DNA from: UBA7672 sp040398465
GTDB lineage: Bacteria; Pseudomonadota; Alphaproteobacteria; Caulobacterales; Hyphomonadaceae
NCBI GenBank assembly: GCA_040398465.1
Contig: JBBAUA010000032.1
Coordinates: forward strand, 1-40,730
Reading direction: 5' to 3'
Length of the DNA: 40,730 bases
Position numbers and translations under genes: made by a program. Below, one piece after another: positions 15,252 to 23,477 of the stretch (position 1 is its first letter; each line of letters opens with the position of its first letter). The notes under the pieces were generated by a model that was given only the letters and a program-made list of their open reading frames with translations, was not told the DNA's origin and did no database searches.

Positions 15252-15317
15252 GGCCCCCTCCCGCTGCGGAGCTTCAAGTCTAGAGCGGTACGACAGGAAG
15301 TGGAAGCAAGCCTGCCG

Positions 15318-16034
15318 TTATGCCCCCATCACTTCCGCCAGCTCGGTGAAGCTGTGGACGATCACGTCATATGTCCCGGCCGCCGGCAGCGGTCTTTCCG
15401 TGCCGGGGCCCCATTCCAGCGGACGGTGGACATAGGCGGCCATCAGACCGCGTGACTTGGCGGCGTCGAGGTCGCCGGGGTGGCACGCGACCATCATCAC
15501 CTGGCTGGGCGCGATGTCGAGGAAGCGCGAGGCGCTGTCATAGATCGCCGCGTCTGGCTTGTAGGTGCGCACGAGATCGGCGCCGAGGATGGTGTCCCAC
15601 GGAATGCCGGCGCGCTTTGCCATCGACAGGACGAGCGCGATGTTGCCGTTCGAAAGCGCCACGACGGCGTGCCTCGCCTTGAGCAGGCCCATCCCTTCGA
15701 TCGAATCCGGCCACGGATCGAGGCGACGCCAGCCCATGGCGAGCCTGTGCTTCTCCGTCTCGTCGAGATCAGTGATCCCGTACTGCGCCAGCGCGACGTC
15801 CAGCGTTTCGCGATGCAGGGCGTCCATCGTCACATAGCTGCGCTCAGCCGATCGCACCGGCGCCATCGCCTGGAGGATCGGCCCGCGCCACGTGTTAGCG
15901 AAGGCGCCCCAGTCGAGCGCGTGTCCCTTCGGGCCGAGGATCGCCTCCGCCTCCCGGGCGATGCCGCTGCGCCAATCCACCACCGTGCCGAACACGTCGA
16001 ACGTCAATGCGCGGATATTCGTGAAGTCAGCCAT
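15318..16034 (-). CDS. Haloacid dehalogenase, type II (HAD superfamily)
   Basis: The 238-residue protein begins with ALTFDVFGTVVDWRSGI, the signature of type II 2-haloacid dehalogenases, with the nucleophilic Asp in DVFGT. It has the VALSNGN motif II, TYKPDAAIY motif III with the lysine, and VACHPGDLDAAKSRGL, where the more usual motif IV reads AxHxWDxxGA. The known reaction is hydrolytic dehalogenation of short L-2-haloacids, but many relatives have other substrates. The start at 16034 (MADFTNIR) overlaps the MmcQ stop by 8 nt and has a GAGGAAA site inside that gene. The upstream 19 residues of the longer frame are not part of the family. Confidence 0.85.
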   Translation of the reverse strand: MADFTNIRALTFDVFGTVVDWRSGIAREAEAILGPKGHALDWGAFANTWRGPILQAMAPVRSAERSYVTMDALHRETLDVALAQYGITDLDETEKHRLAMGWRRLDPWPDSIEGMGLLKARHAVVALSNGNIALVLSMAKRAGIPWDTILGADLVRTYKPDAAIYDSASRFLDIAPSQVMMVACHPGDLDAAKSRGLMAAYVHRPLEWGPGTERPLPAAGTYDVIVHSFTELAEVMGA

Positions 16035-16407
16035 TGCGTGTTTCCTCGAGCCCCAGCTCCCTGCGCAGCTTGATGGATAGCGCAGAAACAATCATCTCGT
16101 ATGACGCCCGGAGGTAGGATTTGACCTCACGCTTGGCGAGGCCGGGCGCGGCGTAGCTCTGTATCCATTTGAGCCCGCGCGAGGCCATGTAGGGGGCCGG
16201 CCTGCACCCCGGCGCTTCGCGCAGCACCTCCCACCCGATGTCGGACACCTTGAAGGTGATCTCGGGCGCGCGGCCCTTCTCGAACCATGCCATGGCGAAG
16301 ACCTTGCCTCCCACCTTCCACACCTGCGCGCCGCCCCATTGCTCGACGAAGCTGGTCGCAGGCAACCGACCGCAGAACGTATTGAACTCAGCCCGACTCA
16401 ACGGCAT
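16027..16407 (-). CDS. MmcQ/YjbR family protein
   Basis: A 126-residue single-domain protein of the YjbR/CyaY-like fold. Typical features are PATSFVEQWGGAQVWKVGGKVFA (first half), ITFKVSD, and the central RPAPYMASRGLKWIQ, followed by the C-terminal helix with SYEMIVSAL. These proteins are described as DNA-binding-like but their role is unclear. It overlaps the haloacid dehalogenase gene by 8 nt and is the first gene of this minus-strand pair. Confidence 0.85.
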   Translation of the reverse strand: MPLSRAEFNTFCGRLPATSFVEQWGGAQVWKVGGKVFAMAWFEKGRAPEITFKVSDIGWEVLREAPGCRPAPYMASRGLKWIQSYAAPGLAKREVKSYLRASYEMIVSALSIKLRRELGLEETRNG

Positions 16408-16565
16408 CGCGCCCCTCTCGGTCTACGCGCATAGCTGAGCCCGGCCGCACGCGCATGCAATGCCCTCGGCGACTTCGCCATGTCTGCAAATTGTCGATTT
16501 CGACTTTCGCTCGACCATGGCCCGCGTCATAGTGATCGAAACTTCCGCCACTGGCTGGAGGACGC

Positions 16566-17417
16566 ATGGCCGACGGAGCCTGGCAGGATTGGGTGGGTCG
16601 CAGCCAGACGCTGCGCGACACAGCCGGCGCCTTTCCGGCGCGTGCGCTGGCGCTGACGCTCAATCACGACAACGGACAGAAGCTGGCCGAGGGCGATCCT
16701 GTTCCTGCGATCTGGACGTGGATGAATTTCCTTCCGCTCTCGTTGATGTCGGAGGTTGGCTCGGACGGACATCCGCGGCGGGGCGGCTTCACGCCGCCGA
16801 TCGACTTGCCGCGGCGGATGTGGGCGGGCAGCCGGTGCACGTTCGAGGCGCCGGTGCGCATCGGCGACAGTGTCGAGCGCAGATCGACCATCACGAAGAT
16901 CGCGGAGAAATCCGGCGCGGCCGGCCCGATGGTCCTGATGACCACGACGCACGAGGTGAGGGCCAACGGCGCTTTAGCCATGCGCGAGGAGCAGGACATC
17001 GCTTTCATCGCGATCCCGGAGCGCTTCACGCCGCCTGCCCCCACGCCGCTGCCGCCCTGCGAATGGCGCGAGAAGGTGACGGTCGATCCGGTGATGCTGT
17101 TCCGCTTTTCGGCGCTGACATTCAATGGCCATCGCATCCACTATGACCTGTCCTACGCAACGGAGGTGGAGCGCTATCCGGGCCTCGTGGTGCACGGGCC
17201 GTTGCAGGCGATCATGCTGTACGATGCAGCGCTGCGGCACGCGCCGAAAGGGGCGCGGCCGGCGCAGTTCCAGTTTCGCGGGATGCGGCCGCTGTTCGAC
17301 TTTGACGCGATCACGCTGAACGGGCGCGCCGGCGACAGCGGCGAGATGCATGTCTACACCGCCAATGGCGAGGACCTGGTCGGGATGCAGGCGCGCATCG
17401 GGTGGACGACCGACTGA
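16566..17417 (+). CDS. Mesaconyl-C4-CoA hydratase-like protein (FAS1-like/MaoC dehydratase family)
   Basis: This 283-residue double-hotdog hydratase belongs to the HTD2/FAS1-like dehydratase group. The N-terminal hotdog half contains IWTWMNFLPLSLMSEVG and GFTPPIDLPRRMWAGS. The C-terminal half contains the FSALTFNGHRIHYDLSYA motif, where Asn, Arg and His form the usual hydratase active site, and the LVVHGPLQAIML segment. In Chloroflexus the Meh enzyme of this family hydrates mesaconyl-C4-CoA to citramalyl-CoA and its gene is next to mct. Here too the next gene, 63 nt downstream, encodes an Mct-like CoA transferase, which is the main reason for the assignment. The start at 16566 follows GGAGG. 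The enzyme could alternatively act on another 3-hydroxyacyl-CoA. Confidence 0.7.
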   Translation: MADGAWQDWVGRSQTLRDTAGAFPARALALTLNHDNGQKLAEGDPVPAIWTWMNFLPLSLMSEVGSDGHPRRGGFTPPIDLPRRMWAGSRCTFEAPVRIGDSVERRSTITKIAEKSGAAGPMVLMTTTHEVRANGALAMREEQDIAFIAIPERFTPPAPTPLPPCEWREKVTVDPVMLFRFSALTFNGHRIHYDLSYATEVERYPGLVVHGPLQAIMLYDAALRHAPKGARPAQFQFRGMRPLFDFDAITLNGRAGDSGEMHVYTANGEDLVGMQARIGWTTD

Positions 17418-17480
17418 TGCAGGACAGGCTGTGCGCGTCCAGTCGCTGGACGATGACACACGGCGCAAGGGTGGGAAACG

Positions 17481-18695
17481 ATGGTCAAGATTCTCGAAGG
17501 TCTGCGCATCGTTGAGGGCTCAGCGTTCGTCGCGGCGCCGCTGGCGGGCATGACGCTGGCGCAGATGGGCGCAGACGTGATCCGCTTCGATCGCATTCGC
17601 GGGGGACTGGACTATGAGCGGTGGCCTGTCACCGACAAGGGGCGCAGCCTGTTCTGGGCGGGACTCAACAAGGGCAAGCGCAGTCTTGCCGTCGACATGG
17701 CGACGCCACGCGGACAGGAAGTGGTGACGCGGCTGATCTGCGCGCCGGGAGAACAGGCCGGGATCTTCCTCACCAACCTGCGCGTGCGCGGCTGGATGGA
17801 TTATGACTCGCTGCGCAAGCATCGCGAGGACCTGATCATGATGTCGATCATGGGCGATCGCAGCGGCGGGCCGCAGGTGGACTACACGGTGAATCCTGCA
17901 GTCGGCTTTCCGAATGCGACGGGGCCGGAAGGGTCGACCGAGCCGACGGGACATGTGTTGCCGGCGTGGGACTGCATCACGGGGCAGCAGGCAGCGCTTG
18001 GGATTCTGGCGGCGGAGCGGCATCGGCGCCTGACCGGGCGCGGGCAGCTGGTGGAGCTGGCGCTGAAGGACATGGCGCTGGCGATGCTGGGCAATCTTGG
18101 CATCATCGGAGAGGTGACCATCAACGGCCATGACCGGCCGAAGATGGGCAACTCGCTGTATGGCGCGTACGCTCAGGATTTCGTCTGCAAGGGTGTCGGG
18201 CGGGTGATTGTGGTCGCCCTCACCGTGCGCCAGTGGGACAATCTGAAAGCCGCCACGCACACGCAGGCAGCGTTCGATGAGCTTGCGACGAAGCTTGGCG
18301 CGAATCTCAGCCTGGAGGGTGAGCGTTTCAAGCACCGGCACGCCATCACGGCGGTGCTCAAGCCCTTCTTCGACAACCGGCGCATCGAGGATTTCGCGCA
18401 GTCATTTGATTCACGCGGCGTGACATGGAGCCGCTACCGGTCGTTCAAGGAAGCGGTCGAACAGGACCCGGATATCTCGACGGACAATCCGATGTTTTCC
18501 ATGCTCGAACATCCCGGCATCGGCTCCTACCTCACGCCGGGGAATCCGATCGCGTTCTCGGACGCGGAGCGCGTGGCGCCGACGCGCGGGCCGAGCCTGG
18601 GGGAGCACACCGATGAGCTGCTGGCGGAGATCGGGTTTTCGAACACCGAGGTCGCGGCGCTGCACGACGACAAGATTGTCGCCGGGCCGCGGTGA
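17481..18695 (+). CDS. Mesaconyl-CoA C1-C4 CoA transferase (2-methylfumaryl-CoA isomerase)-like
   Basis: This 404-residue class III (CaiB/BaiF) CoA-transferase appears colinear, from memory, with Chloroflexus Mct over its whole length, including the N-terminal EGSAFVAAPLAGMTLAQMGA, the central HVLPAWDCITGQ and the late STDNPMFSMLEHPGIGSYL. Asp164, in PAWD, is the predicted catalytic aspartate, equivalent to Asp169 of formyl-CoA transferase. Mct moves CoA within mesaconate from the C1 to the C4 carboxyl. The start at 17481 has a GGGAAACG site. The upstream gene encodes the matching hydratase, so the two probably form one operon. Neither the mesaconyl-C1-CoA hydratase (mch) nor the citramalyl-CoA lyase gene is in this window. 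Confidence 0.78.
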   Translation: MVKILEGLRIVEGSAFVAAPLAGMTLAQMGADVIRFDRIRGGLDYERWPVTDKGRSLFWAGLNKGKRSLAVDMATPRGQEVVTRLICAPGEQAGIFLTNLRVRGWMDYDSLRKHREDLIMMSIMGDRSGGPQVDYTVNPAVGFPNATGPEGSTEPTGHVLPAWDCITGQQAALGILAAERHRRLTGRGQLVELALKDMALAMLGNLGIIGEVTINGHDRPKMGNSLYGAYAQDFVCKGVGRVIVVALTVRQWDNLKAATHTQAAFDELATKLGANLSLEGERFKHRHAITAVLKPFFDNRRIEDFAQSFDSRGVTWSRYRSFKEAVEQDPDISTDNPMFSMLEHPGIGSYLTPGNPIAFSDAERVAPTRGPSLGEHTDELLAEIGFSNTEVAALHDDKIVAGPR

Positions 18696-18707
18696 TCGCT
18701 GAAGCAA

Positions 18708-18747
18708 GTCATTCCCGGGTCATGCCCAAGAACGACTCCCGCGATTG
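18708..18747. repeat. Possible degenerate repeat (GTCATTCCCGGG type) at convergent ends
   Basis: GTCATTCCCGGGTCATGCCC at 18708-18727 resembles the alphaproteobacterial dispersed repeat also suspected at 211-239. It fills the 52-bp gap between two converging genes. No perfect second copy is in the window, so the call is weak. Confidence 0.3.
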
Positions 18748-20826
18748 TCAGAAATCCGCGCGCAGGCCCACGCGGAAACCCCGGCCTGCCATCGGGGCGA
18801 GGTCCTTCAGCGGTGAGGCGTGGTGACGGATCTCCTCGTCGGTGAGGTTTGTGCCTTCGACGATGAGATCGACTTCCGGCATCAGATGCCATGTCGTGCG
18901 CAAGTCGATGGCGGTCCAGCCATCGGTGGGAAGTTCGCCTGCGGTGACACGGTCCTGATCGTCGGCCCAGCGTGCTTCAAGACGCGCTTTCACGAGAGAG
19001 GTCTCGGCTTCGACCCCGGCTGTCGCCGACATGGGTGGAATGCGCGGGAGGTTGCCGCCGGCGTCCAGCTTTGCGCGCACCACGTCCGCGCCGCCGTCAA
19101 TGTGCCAGTGCACGCCGAAGGCTTCGCCGAGCTCGAGCGTCGCGCTGATCTCTGCGCCGGTGAAGTTTGCGTCGGCTTGCGCGGCGGCGAAGACCGGCAG
19201 GCCGTCCAGTTCTGCGCCTGTCGGCGCGAGATAGATGAAGCGCTCGAAGTCGAAGCGATAGAGGCTGCCGTCGATGCGCAGCGGTCCGGCCTCCCAGCGC
19301 GCGCTTGCCTCGAGGCTGACGCCGCGCTCGGTTTCGAGCGTGGCGTCGCCGACTTCGTACTGCTGCGTGGCGAGGTGAGGGCCGTCGGCAAAGAGCTCGA
19401 CGTCGGTCGGCGCGCGCTCGGTGCGGCTGGCGGTGAGGCCGAGGAAGAGTTGCTCGGTTGCGTGGCCGTGCACGCCGAAGGATGCGTTGAGGGTGTCGAA
19501 CGTCCGTTCGCCTGCAACAGCGTTGTCGAGCTTCACCTCGTCAAGGCGCAGGCCGCCTTCGAGGCCCCACTGGTCCTGCTCGAGTGTCTCGAACAGGAAG
19601 GCGCCGGTGGCTTCGGTGATTGTCGGCGTGACGAAGGCCTCATCGCCCACCGCGCGGAAATCGCGACGTGAGGACTGCAGGCCAATGCTTCCCTCCAGGC
19701 CCATGAATTCGGCGTGTTCGCCTTCCAGCCGCAGCTCGTAGCCTTCATTGGTGAAGACGGTGCCCGGAACGCCCGGGCCTTCGAACTCAGTGTGCTGGTA
19801 GTCGACCACCGAGGCGGCGCCGGTGATGCGCCTGAGCAGGCCCTGCGCGAAATTCCAGCCGCCGCGGAGGTCGACGCGCGTCTGTTCCATGTCGATGAAA
19901 GGCAGGTCGGGCGTGTCGCCGACTGCCGCAACACCGATCGCCAGCGTCCCCAGTTCAACCGGGGCCGCTTCTTCCTCATGGCCGCCGACGATGCCGTACT
20001 TCGATTCCAGCTGGCGCACGGCGACGCCTACGAAGCCATCATCGCCCACGAGCGAAAGGCCGCCGCTGAGCGCCTGTGATTCGACACCGGAATTTTCCAG
20101 CGTGCCGGATGATTCGTCGTGGACTTCGCCCTCGGCGGCTTCCTGCGCGCGGAGACGTGCGGATTCCGCGAAGCCGGGAATGTCGAGATTGTCGCTCTCG
20201 CGCCAGGTCGCGCTCAACGTGCCAACCAGAGGGCCGCTGCTGCCCGTGGCGCGAGCGGCGAGCGTCTTGCCCTCGTCTGCGCTGGTGTAGCCGGCATAGC
20301 CCATGGCGCTCAGCGGAGCGTCGGGAAGTTGTTCGGCGATCAGGCCGTCGATCACGTTCACCACGCCGCCCGCAGCGCCGCCGCCATAGGCCAGAGTGGC
20401 CGGGCCGCGCAGGATTTCGATGCGCTCCGCGCCGAGCGGGTCGCCTGTCACGGCGTGGTCCGGGCTTGCAGCCGACGCATCGATCACGCCGATACCGTTG
20501 GTGAGCACCTGCACGCGCTCAGCGCCGAGGCCGCGAATGACCGGGCGGCTGGCGCCGGGGCCGAACGCGGTGGTTGAGACGCCCGGCAGTCCCTCGAGCG
20601 TGTCGCCCAGCCCGCCCGAGATGCGCTCGGCGATGTCGTCGCTGCTGAGCACGGTGGTGGAGGCGATCAACTCGTCGCCGGTCCGCGCGGGGCCGACGCC
20701 GGTGATGACGACCACGTCGCCCGGATCCTCGTGCTGCTCGGCCGGCGGCTGCGCCTGGGCCAGCGCCGCGGGCGCAGCAAGCGCCACGACTGCGGCGCCC
20801 AGGAGGAGGTGTCTGGAGGAACGCAT
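18748..20826 (-). CDS. TonB-dependent outer-membrane receptor, ZnuD-like
   Basis: This 692-residue receptor has a signal peptide (cleavage near AALA|Q), a plug domain (about residues 40-165, with VVVITGVGPARTGDELIASTT-like TonB box region, LEGLPGVSTTAFGPG and RIEILRGPATLAYGGGAAGG), and a beta-barrel ending in Phe. The loop SKYGIVGGHEEE corresponds to the region that is histidine-rich in ZnuD zinc receptors, although here only one histidine is present. The start at 20826 is preferred over one 30 nt upstream because it begins the signal peptide. A palindrome TGTTACAAAATAACA 15 nt upstream of the start resembles a Zur box. Together these support zinc uptake, with heme or another metal complex as alternatives. 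Confidence 0.85.
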   Translation of the reverse strand: MRSSRHLLLGAAVVALAAPAALAQAQPPAEQHEDPGDVVVITGVGPARTGDELIASTTVLSSDDIAERISGGLGDTLEGLPGVSTTAFGPGASRPVIRGLGAERVQVLTNGIGVIDASAASPDHAVTGDPLGAERIEILRGPATLAYGGGAAGGVVNVIDGLIAEQLPDAPLSAMGYAGYTSADEGKTLAARATGSSGPLVGTLSATWRESDNLDIPGFAESARLRAQEAAEGEVHDESSGTLENSGVESQALSGGLSLVGDDGFVGVAVRQLESKYGIVGGHEEEAAPVELGTLAIGVAAVGDTPDLPFIDMEQTRVDLRGGWNFAQGLLRRITGAASVVDYQHTEFEGPGVPGTVFTNEGYELRLEGEHAEFMGLEGSIGLQSSRRDFRAVGDEAFVTPTITEATGAFLFETLEQDQWGLEGGLRLDEVKLDNAVAGERTFDTLNASFGVHGHATEQLFLGLTASRTERAPTDVELFADGPHLATQQYEVGDATLETERGVSLEASARWEAGPLRIDGSLYRFDFERFIYLAPTGAELDGLPVFAAAQADANFTGAEISATLELGEAFGVHWHIDGGADVVRAKLDAGGNLPRIPPMSATAGVEAETSLVKARLEARWADDQDRVTAGELPTDGWTAIDLRTTWHLMPEVDLIVEGTNLTDEEIRHHASPLKDLAPMAGRGFRVGLRADF

Positions 20827-20840
20827 CAGGGAACTCCGTA

Positions 20841-20855
20841 TGTTACAAAATAACA
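20841..20855. promoter_or_regulatory. Zur-like operator upstream of the TonB receptor
   Basis: TGTTACAAAATAACA is a 15-bp palindrome with arms TGTTA and TAACA in an AT-rich island. It fits the TGTTAT/ATAACA arms known for Zur (Fur family) sites. A second AT-rich half-site GATATACTATAAC lies at 20860-20872. Both are positioned to block the receptor promoter when zinc is sufficient. Confidence 0.6.
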
Positions 20856-20971
20856 CTATGATATACTATAACGCTGCGCAAGCGTGTTCTGGCAAGCCCG
20901 TCCGGCGACAGGCCCTGCCCATGGCGCAGGTTTGCCGCTAACTAGGCGCCGTCCCCGGAGCCCGCCCACGC

Positions 20972-21637
20972 ATGAAGCATCTGCCAAACGCGCTGACACT
21001 GCTGCGGCTGGTGCTCGCGCCCGTGGTGGCGTGGTTTTTCCTCGAGGGAGTTGCGGCGGCGATGGCCCAGGGCCAGGACGTCATTCGGCGGCTGGAGTTC
21101 GTTGCCTACAACCAGACAGTTGCTGCGGCCCTCTTCATTGTAGCAGCGCTGACGGATCTGTTTGACGGCATGATCGCGCGAGCCTTCAACGCCCACTCGA
21201 AATTCGGAAGGCTCATCGACCCGATCGCAGACAAGGCGATTGTCGGTCTGCCGCTGATCGCGATTGTCGTTGCCATGTGGCTCGATCGTAGCTCGTTTTG
21301 GCCGATCGCCGCCTTCGCCACGGCGGTCATCGTCATCCGCGATGTTTCGATGACGCTGATCCGTTTGTCCTCGCCTGATGGCGAAGGCGCACCCGTTTCG
21401 TCTCTCGCCAAGATCAAGACGGCGCTTGAGCTGATCGTTGTCGGCTCGGCGCTGGGCGTGAGCGCGCTCGTCGCGCACCTGCAGGTTCAAGATAGCATCG
21501 GCGATACGGGCTTTGTGGTGATCTCGTCTTACGTGGAGGCGTTCGAATGGGTTTGGCTGCTCACACTAGTGATGACTGCGGCCCTCTCCGCGTGGACGGC
21601 ATGGCAGTACCTGCGACCCGCGAAAACCATTCCCTGA
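20972..21637 (+). CDS. CDP-alcohol phosphatidyltransferase family protein
   Basis: The 221-residue membrane protein carries the complete CDP-alcohol phosphotransferase signature D-x2-D-G-x2-A-R-x8-G-x3-D-x3-D at residues 62-87 (D62, D65, G66, A69, R70, G79, D83, D87). These residues bind the metal ions and the CDP moiety. About six transmembrane helices surround it. The N-terminus LPNALTLLRLVLAP is typical of phosphatidylglycerophosphate synthase (PgsA) and related enzymes, which make PGP from CDP-diacylglycerol and glycerol-3-phosphate. The long insertion and the acidic loop near residues 130-140 differ from housekeeping PgsA, so a second paralogue or cardiolipin-synthase type is possible. 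A GC-rich hairpin follows the stop. Confidence 0.85.
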   Translation: MKHLPNALTLLRLVLAPVVAWFFLEGVAAAMAQGQDVIRRLEFVAYNQTVAAALFIVAALTDLFDGMIARAFNAHSKFGRLIDPIADKAIVGLPLIAIVVAMWLDRSSFWPIAAFATAVIVIRDVSMTLIRLSSPDGEGAPVSSLAKIKTALELIVVGSALGVSALVAHLQVQDSIGDTGFVVISSYVEAFEWVWLLTLVMTAALSAWTAWQYLRPAKTIP

Positions 21638-21646
21638 AACGCAGTG

Positions 21647-21678
21647 GCCGCGCCCGGGGGGAACGGGCGCGGCCTTTG
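21647..21678 (+). terminator. Probable Rho-independent terminator after the CDP-alcohol transferase gene
   Basis: A 10-bp stem GGCCGCGCCC / GGGCGCGGCC with a 9-nt loop (GGGGGGAAC), 10 nt after the stop codon and followed by only three Ts. The weak T-tract lowers confidence. Confidence 0.6.
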
Positions 21679-21904
21679 CGGGATAAGTGCGCAGGAGGGG
21701 GACGTCGCAACACTTACCATCTGCGGCGGATTCGGCAGGAGAAGCAGAATTGCCCGTCGCTCATGCGTTAGTAGAACAAAGGTCCATCAACAGAAGGTTA
21801 ACGCCAACGCACTTTCTCGAAACGACTGTGACATTTGCTATCAGCATGTTTAATGGCTTCGCGGGCTGTGGGCGGTCCCCGGTTGTCGACATGGCTGACA
21901 TGGA
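21679..21904. other. Gap between two convergent terminators, no gene seen
   Basis: About 226 bp lie between the terminator of the CDP-alcohol transferase gene and that of the chemoreceptor gene. No supported reading frame, repeat or RNA is visible. The stretch from about 21770 to 21855 is noticeably richer in A and T than its surroundings. Confidence 0.5.
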
Positions 21905-21932
21905 AAGGGCCCCGGCTTTCGCGGGGGCCCTT
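21905..21932 (-). terminator. Rho-independent terminator of the chemoreceptor gene
   Basis: A 9-bp stem AAGGGCCCC / GGGGCCCTT lies 33 nt beyond the stop of the minus-strand gene. Read on the minus strand it is followed by TTTCC. The T-run is short. Confidence 0.7.
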
Positions 21933-21964
21933 GAACTTTTCGGATCAGTCGGTAGCCGCGCAGA

Positions 21965-23350
21965 TCAGGCGGCGCGGAGCGTCGCGAGAAAGCTGTCCAC
22001 CTGCTTGCGGAGGTGTTCAGCCTGACGCCCGAGTTCGCCGGAGGCGTTGACCACCTGGTTCGCCGCTTCGCCGGTTTCAAAGGCTTCGCGCTGCACGTCC
22101 GTGATGTGGTGGGTGACGTCGCGGGTTCCGACAGCAGCCTCGCCCGTGCTGCGGGAAATTTCGCGCGTGGTCGCGGATTGCTCCTCCACCGCCGCGCTGA
22201 TCGCGGACGAAACGCTGTCGATCTCGTTGATCGTCGCCTGGATTTCGGTGATGGCGGCCACTGACTGGCGGCTGATCTCCTGCATCGCAACGATCTGTTG
22301 GCCGATTTCCTCGGTCGCCTTGCCGGTCTGGCCGGCCAGCGCCTTCACTTCCGCCGCCACGACGGCAAAGCCACGGCCGGCTTCGCCTGCGCGCGCGCTT
22401 TCGATAGTTGCGTTGAGGGCGAGGAGGTTGGTCTGGCCGGCAATGTCGGAGATCAGCGAGATCACCTGGCCGATCTTGTCGGCGGCGGCAGAGAGCTGGA
22501 CCATCGTCTCGTTGGTGCTGCGCGCCTTCACGACGGCCGATGCCGTAATGCGGGACGCGTGGCTGACCTGCCGGGAGATTTCAGCGACGGCCTGGTTCAG
22601 TTCGTCGGTGGAATTGGCGACTGTCGCGACGCTGGTGGTTGCCTGCTCGGCGGCGGCTGACACCACGACAGCCTTGCTGCTGGTGGCTTCGGCGATCGAC
22701 GACATCGACCGCGCGGTATGTTCGAGTTCGGTCGCGGCGGCGGCGACAGTGTGGACGATGCCGCCGACGGAGGATTCGAAAGCGGTTGCGATCTCTCGCA
22801 CGGCCTTCTGCTTCGCCAGCTCGCCTTCCTCCAGATAGATCGAAATGGCGAAATCCATGTCAAGCATCGCAGCGCGGAAGAATGCGCCGTTGTAGCGCGC
22901 CACCATCGCCTTGAACTGGGCGTCAGAGCCGCTGCGCGACTTCCACATCGGACGGCGCCCGTAGACCTTGGCCTGGCAATGCATCGCGATTAGCGCCGAG
23001 ACCCGTTCAGCGATGAAGCTGTAGCCGGCAATGTACCAGCGCGGCTCGAGGCCGATGCGCGCGTGGACCTGTCCGATCTTGCGCACCGAATTCACGTAGT
23101 CGCTGCTGAAATCGCCCTGAAGGATGATGGCCCAATGAGCGATCTGCTTGTTCTTCGCCTTGTCCATCATGGGTTCGCCGCTGAAATGCGCGGAGACCTG
23201 CGGCCATTTGCGCATGTGTACGTAGAACTCGGCGAGAATTCCAGGCAGGGCCTGGGTCACGAGCGGGGCAATCTCGCGCAGGGCCTGTATGGCGTCCCTG
23301 TCGAGCTGCAGGAATCCAAGACGTTCAGAAATGTCGGGTTCAGCGGCCAT
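21965..23350 (-). CDS. Globin-coupled chemoreceptor (protoglobin domain plus MCP signalling domain)
   Basis: This 461-residue protein has no transmembrane segment. Residues about 5-165 form a protoglobin sensor domain, with VHARIGLEPRWYIAGY, in which His96 is the expected proximal heme ligand, and Tyr43 as a likely distal residue. The remainder is a methyl-accepting chemotaxis signalling domain with the hairpin tip AGQTNLLALNATIESARAG and GRGFAVVAAEVKALA. The same layout is seen in HemAT-type aerotaxis sensors that bind oxygen. It presumably signals to CheA in the cytoplasm. No che genes are in the window, so coupling to flagella is inferred. The gene is monocistronic, with its own terminator downstream and a 127-bp gap upstream. 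Confidence 0.93.
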   Translation of the reverse strand: MAAEPDISERLGFLQLDRDAIQALREIAPLVTQALPGILAEFYVHMRKWPQVSAHFSGEPMMDKAKNKQIAHWAIILQGDFSSDYVNSVRKIGQVHARIGLEPRWYIAGYSFIAERVSALIAMHCQAKVYGRRPMWKSRSGSDAQFKAMVARYNGAFFRAAMLDMDFAISIYLEEGELAKQKAVREIATAFESSVGGIVHTVAAAATELEHTARSMSSIAEATSSKAVVVSAAAEQATTSVATVANSTDELNQAVAEISRQVSHASRITASAVVKARSTNETMVQLSAAADKIGQVISLISDIAGQTNLLALNATIESARAGEAGRGFAVVAAEVKALAGQTGKATEEIGQQIVAMQEISRQSVAAITEIQATINEIDSVSSAISAAVEEQSATTREISRSTGEAAVGTRDVTHHITDVQREAFETGEAANQVVNASGELGRQAEHLRKQVDSFLATLRAA

Positions 23351-23477
23351 GGGGATGTTCCAATATTCTACCGGCGGCTCGTCGGCAAAGTCATGGTTAC
23401 GCGCAGGGGGTTTGCTGAAAGTTAACGGCGGCAGGCCGGAGCTTTACCTGTGCGGCACAAACGTCCAAATCCGGGCG

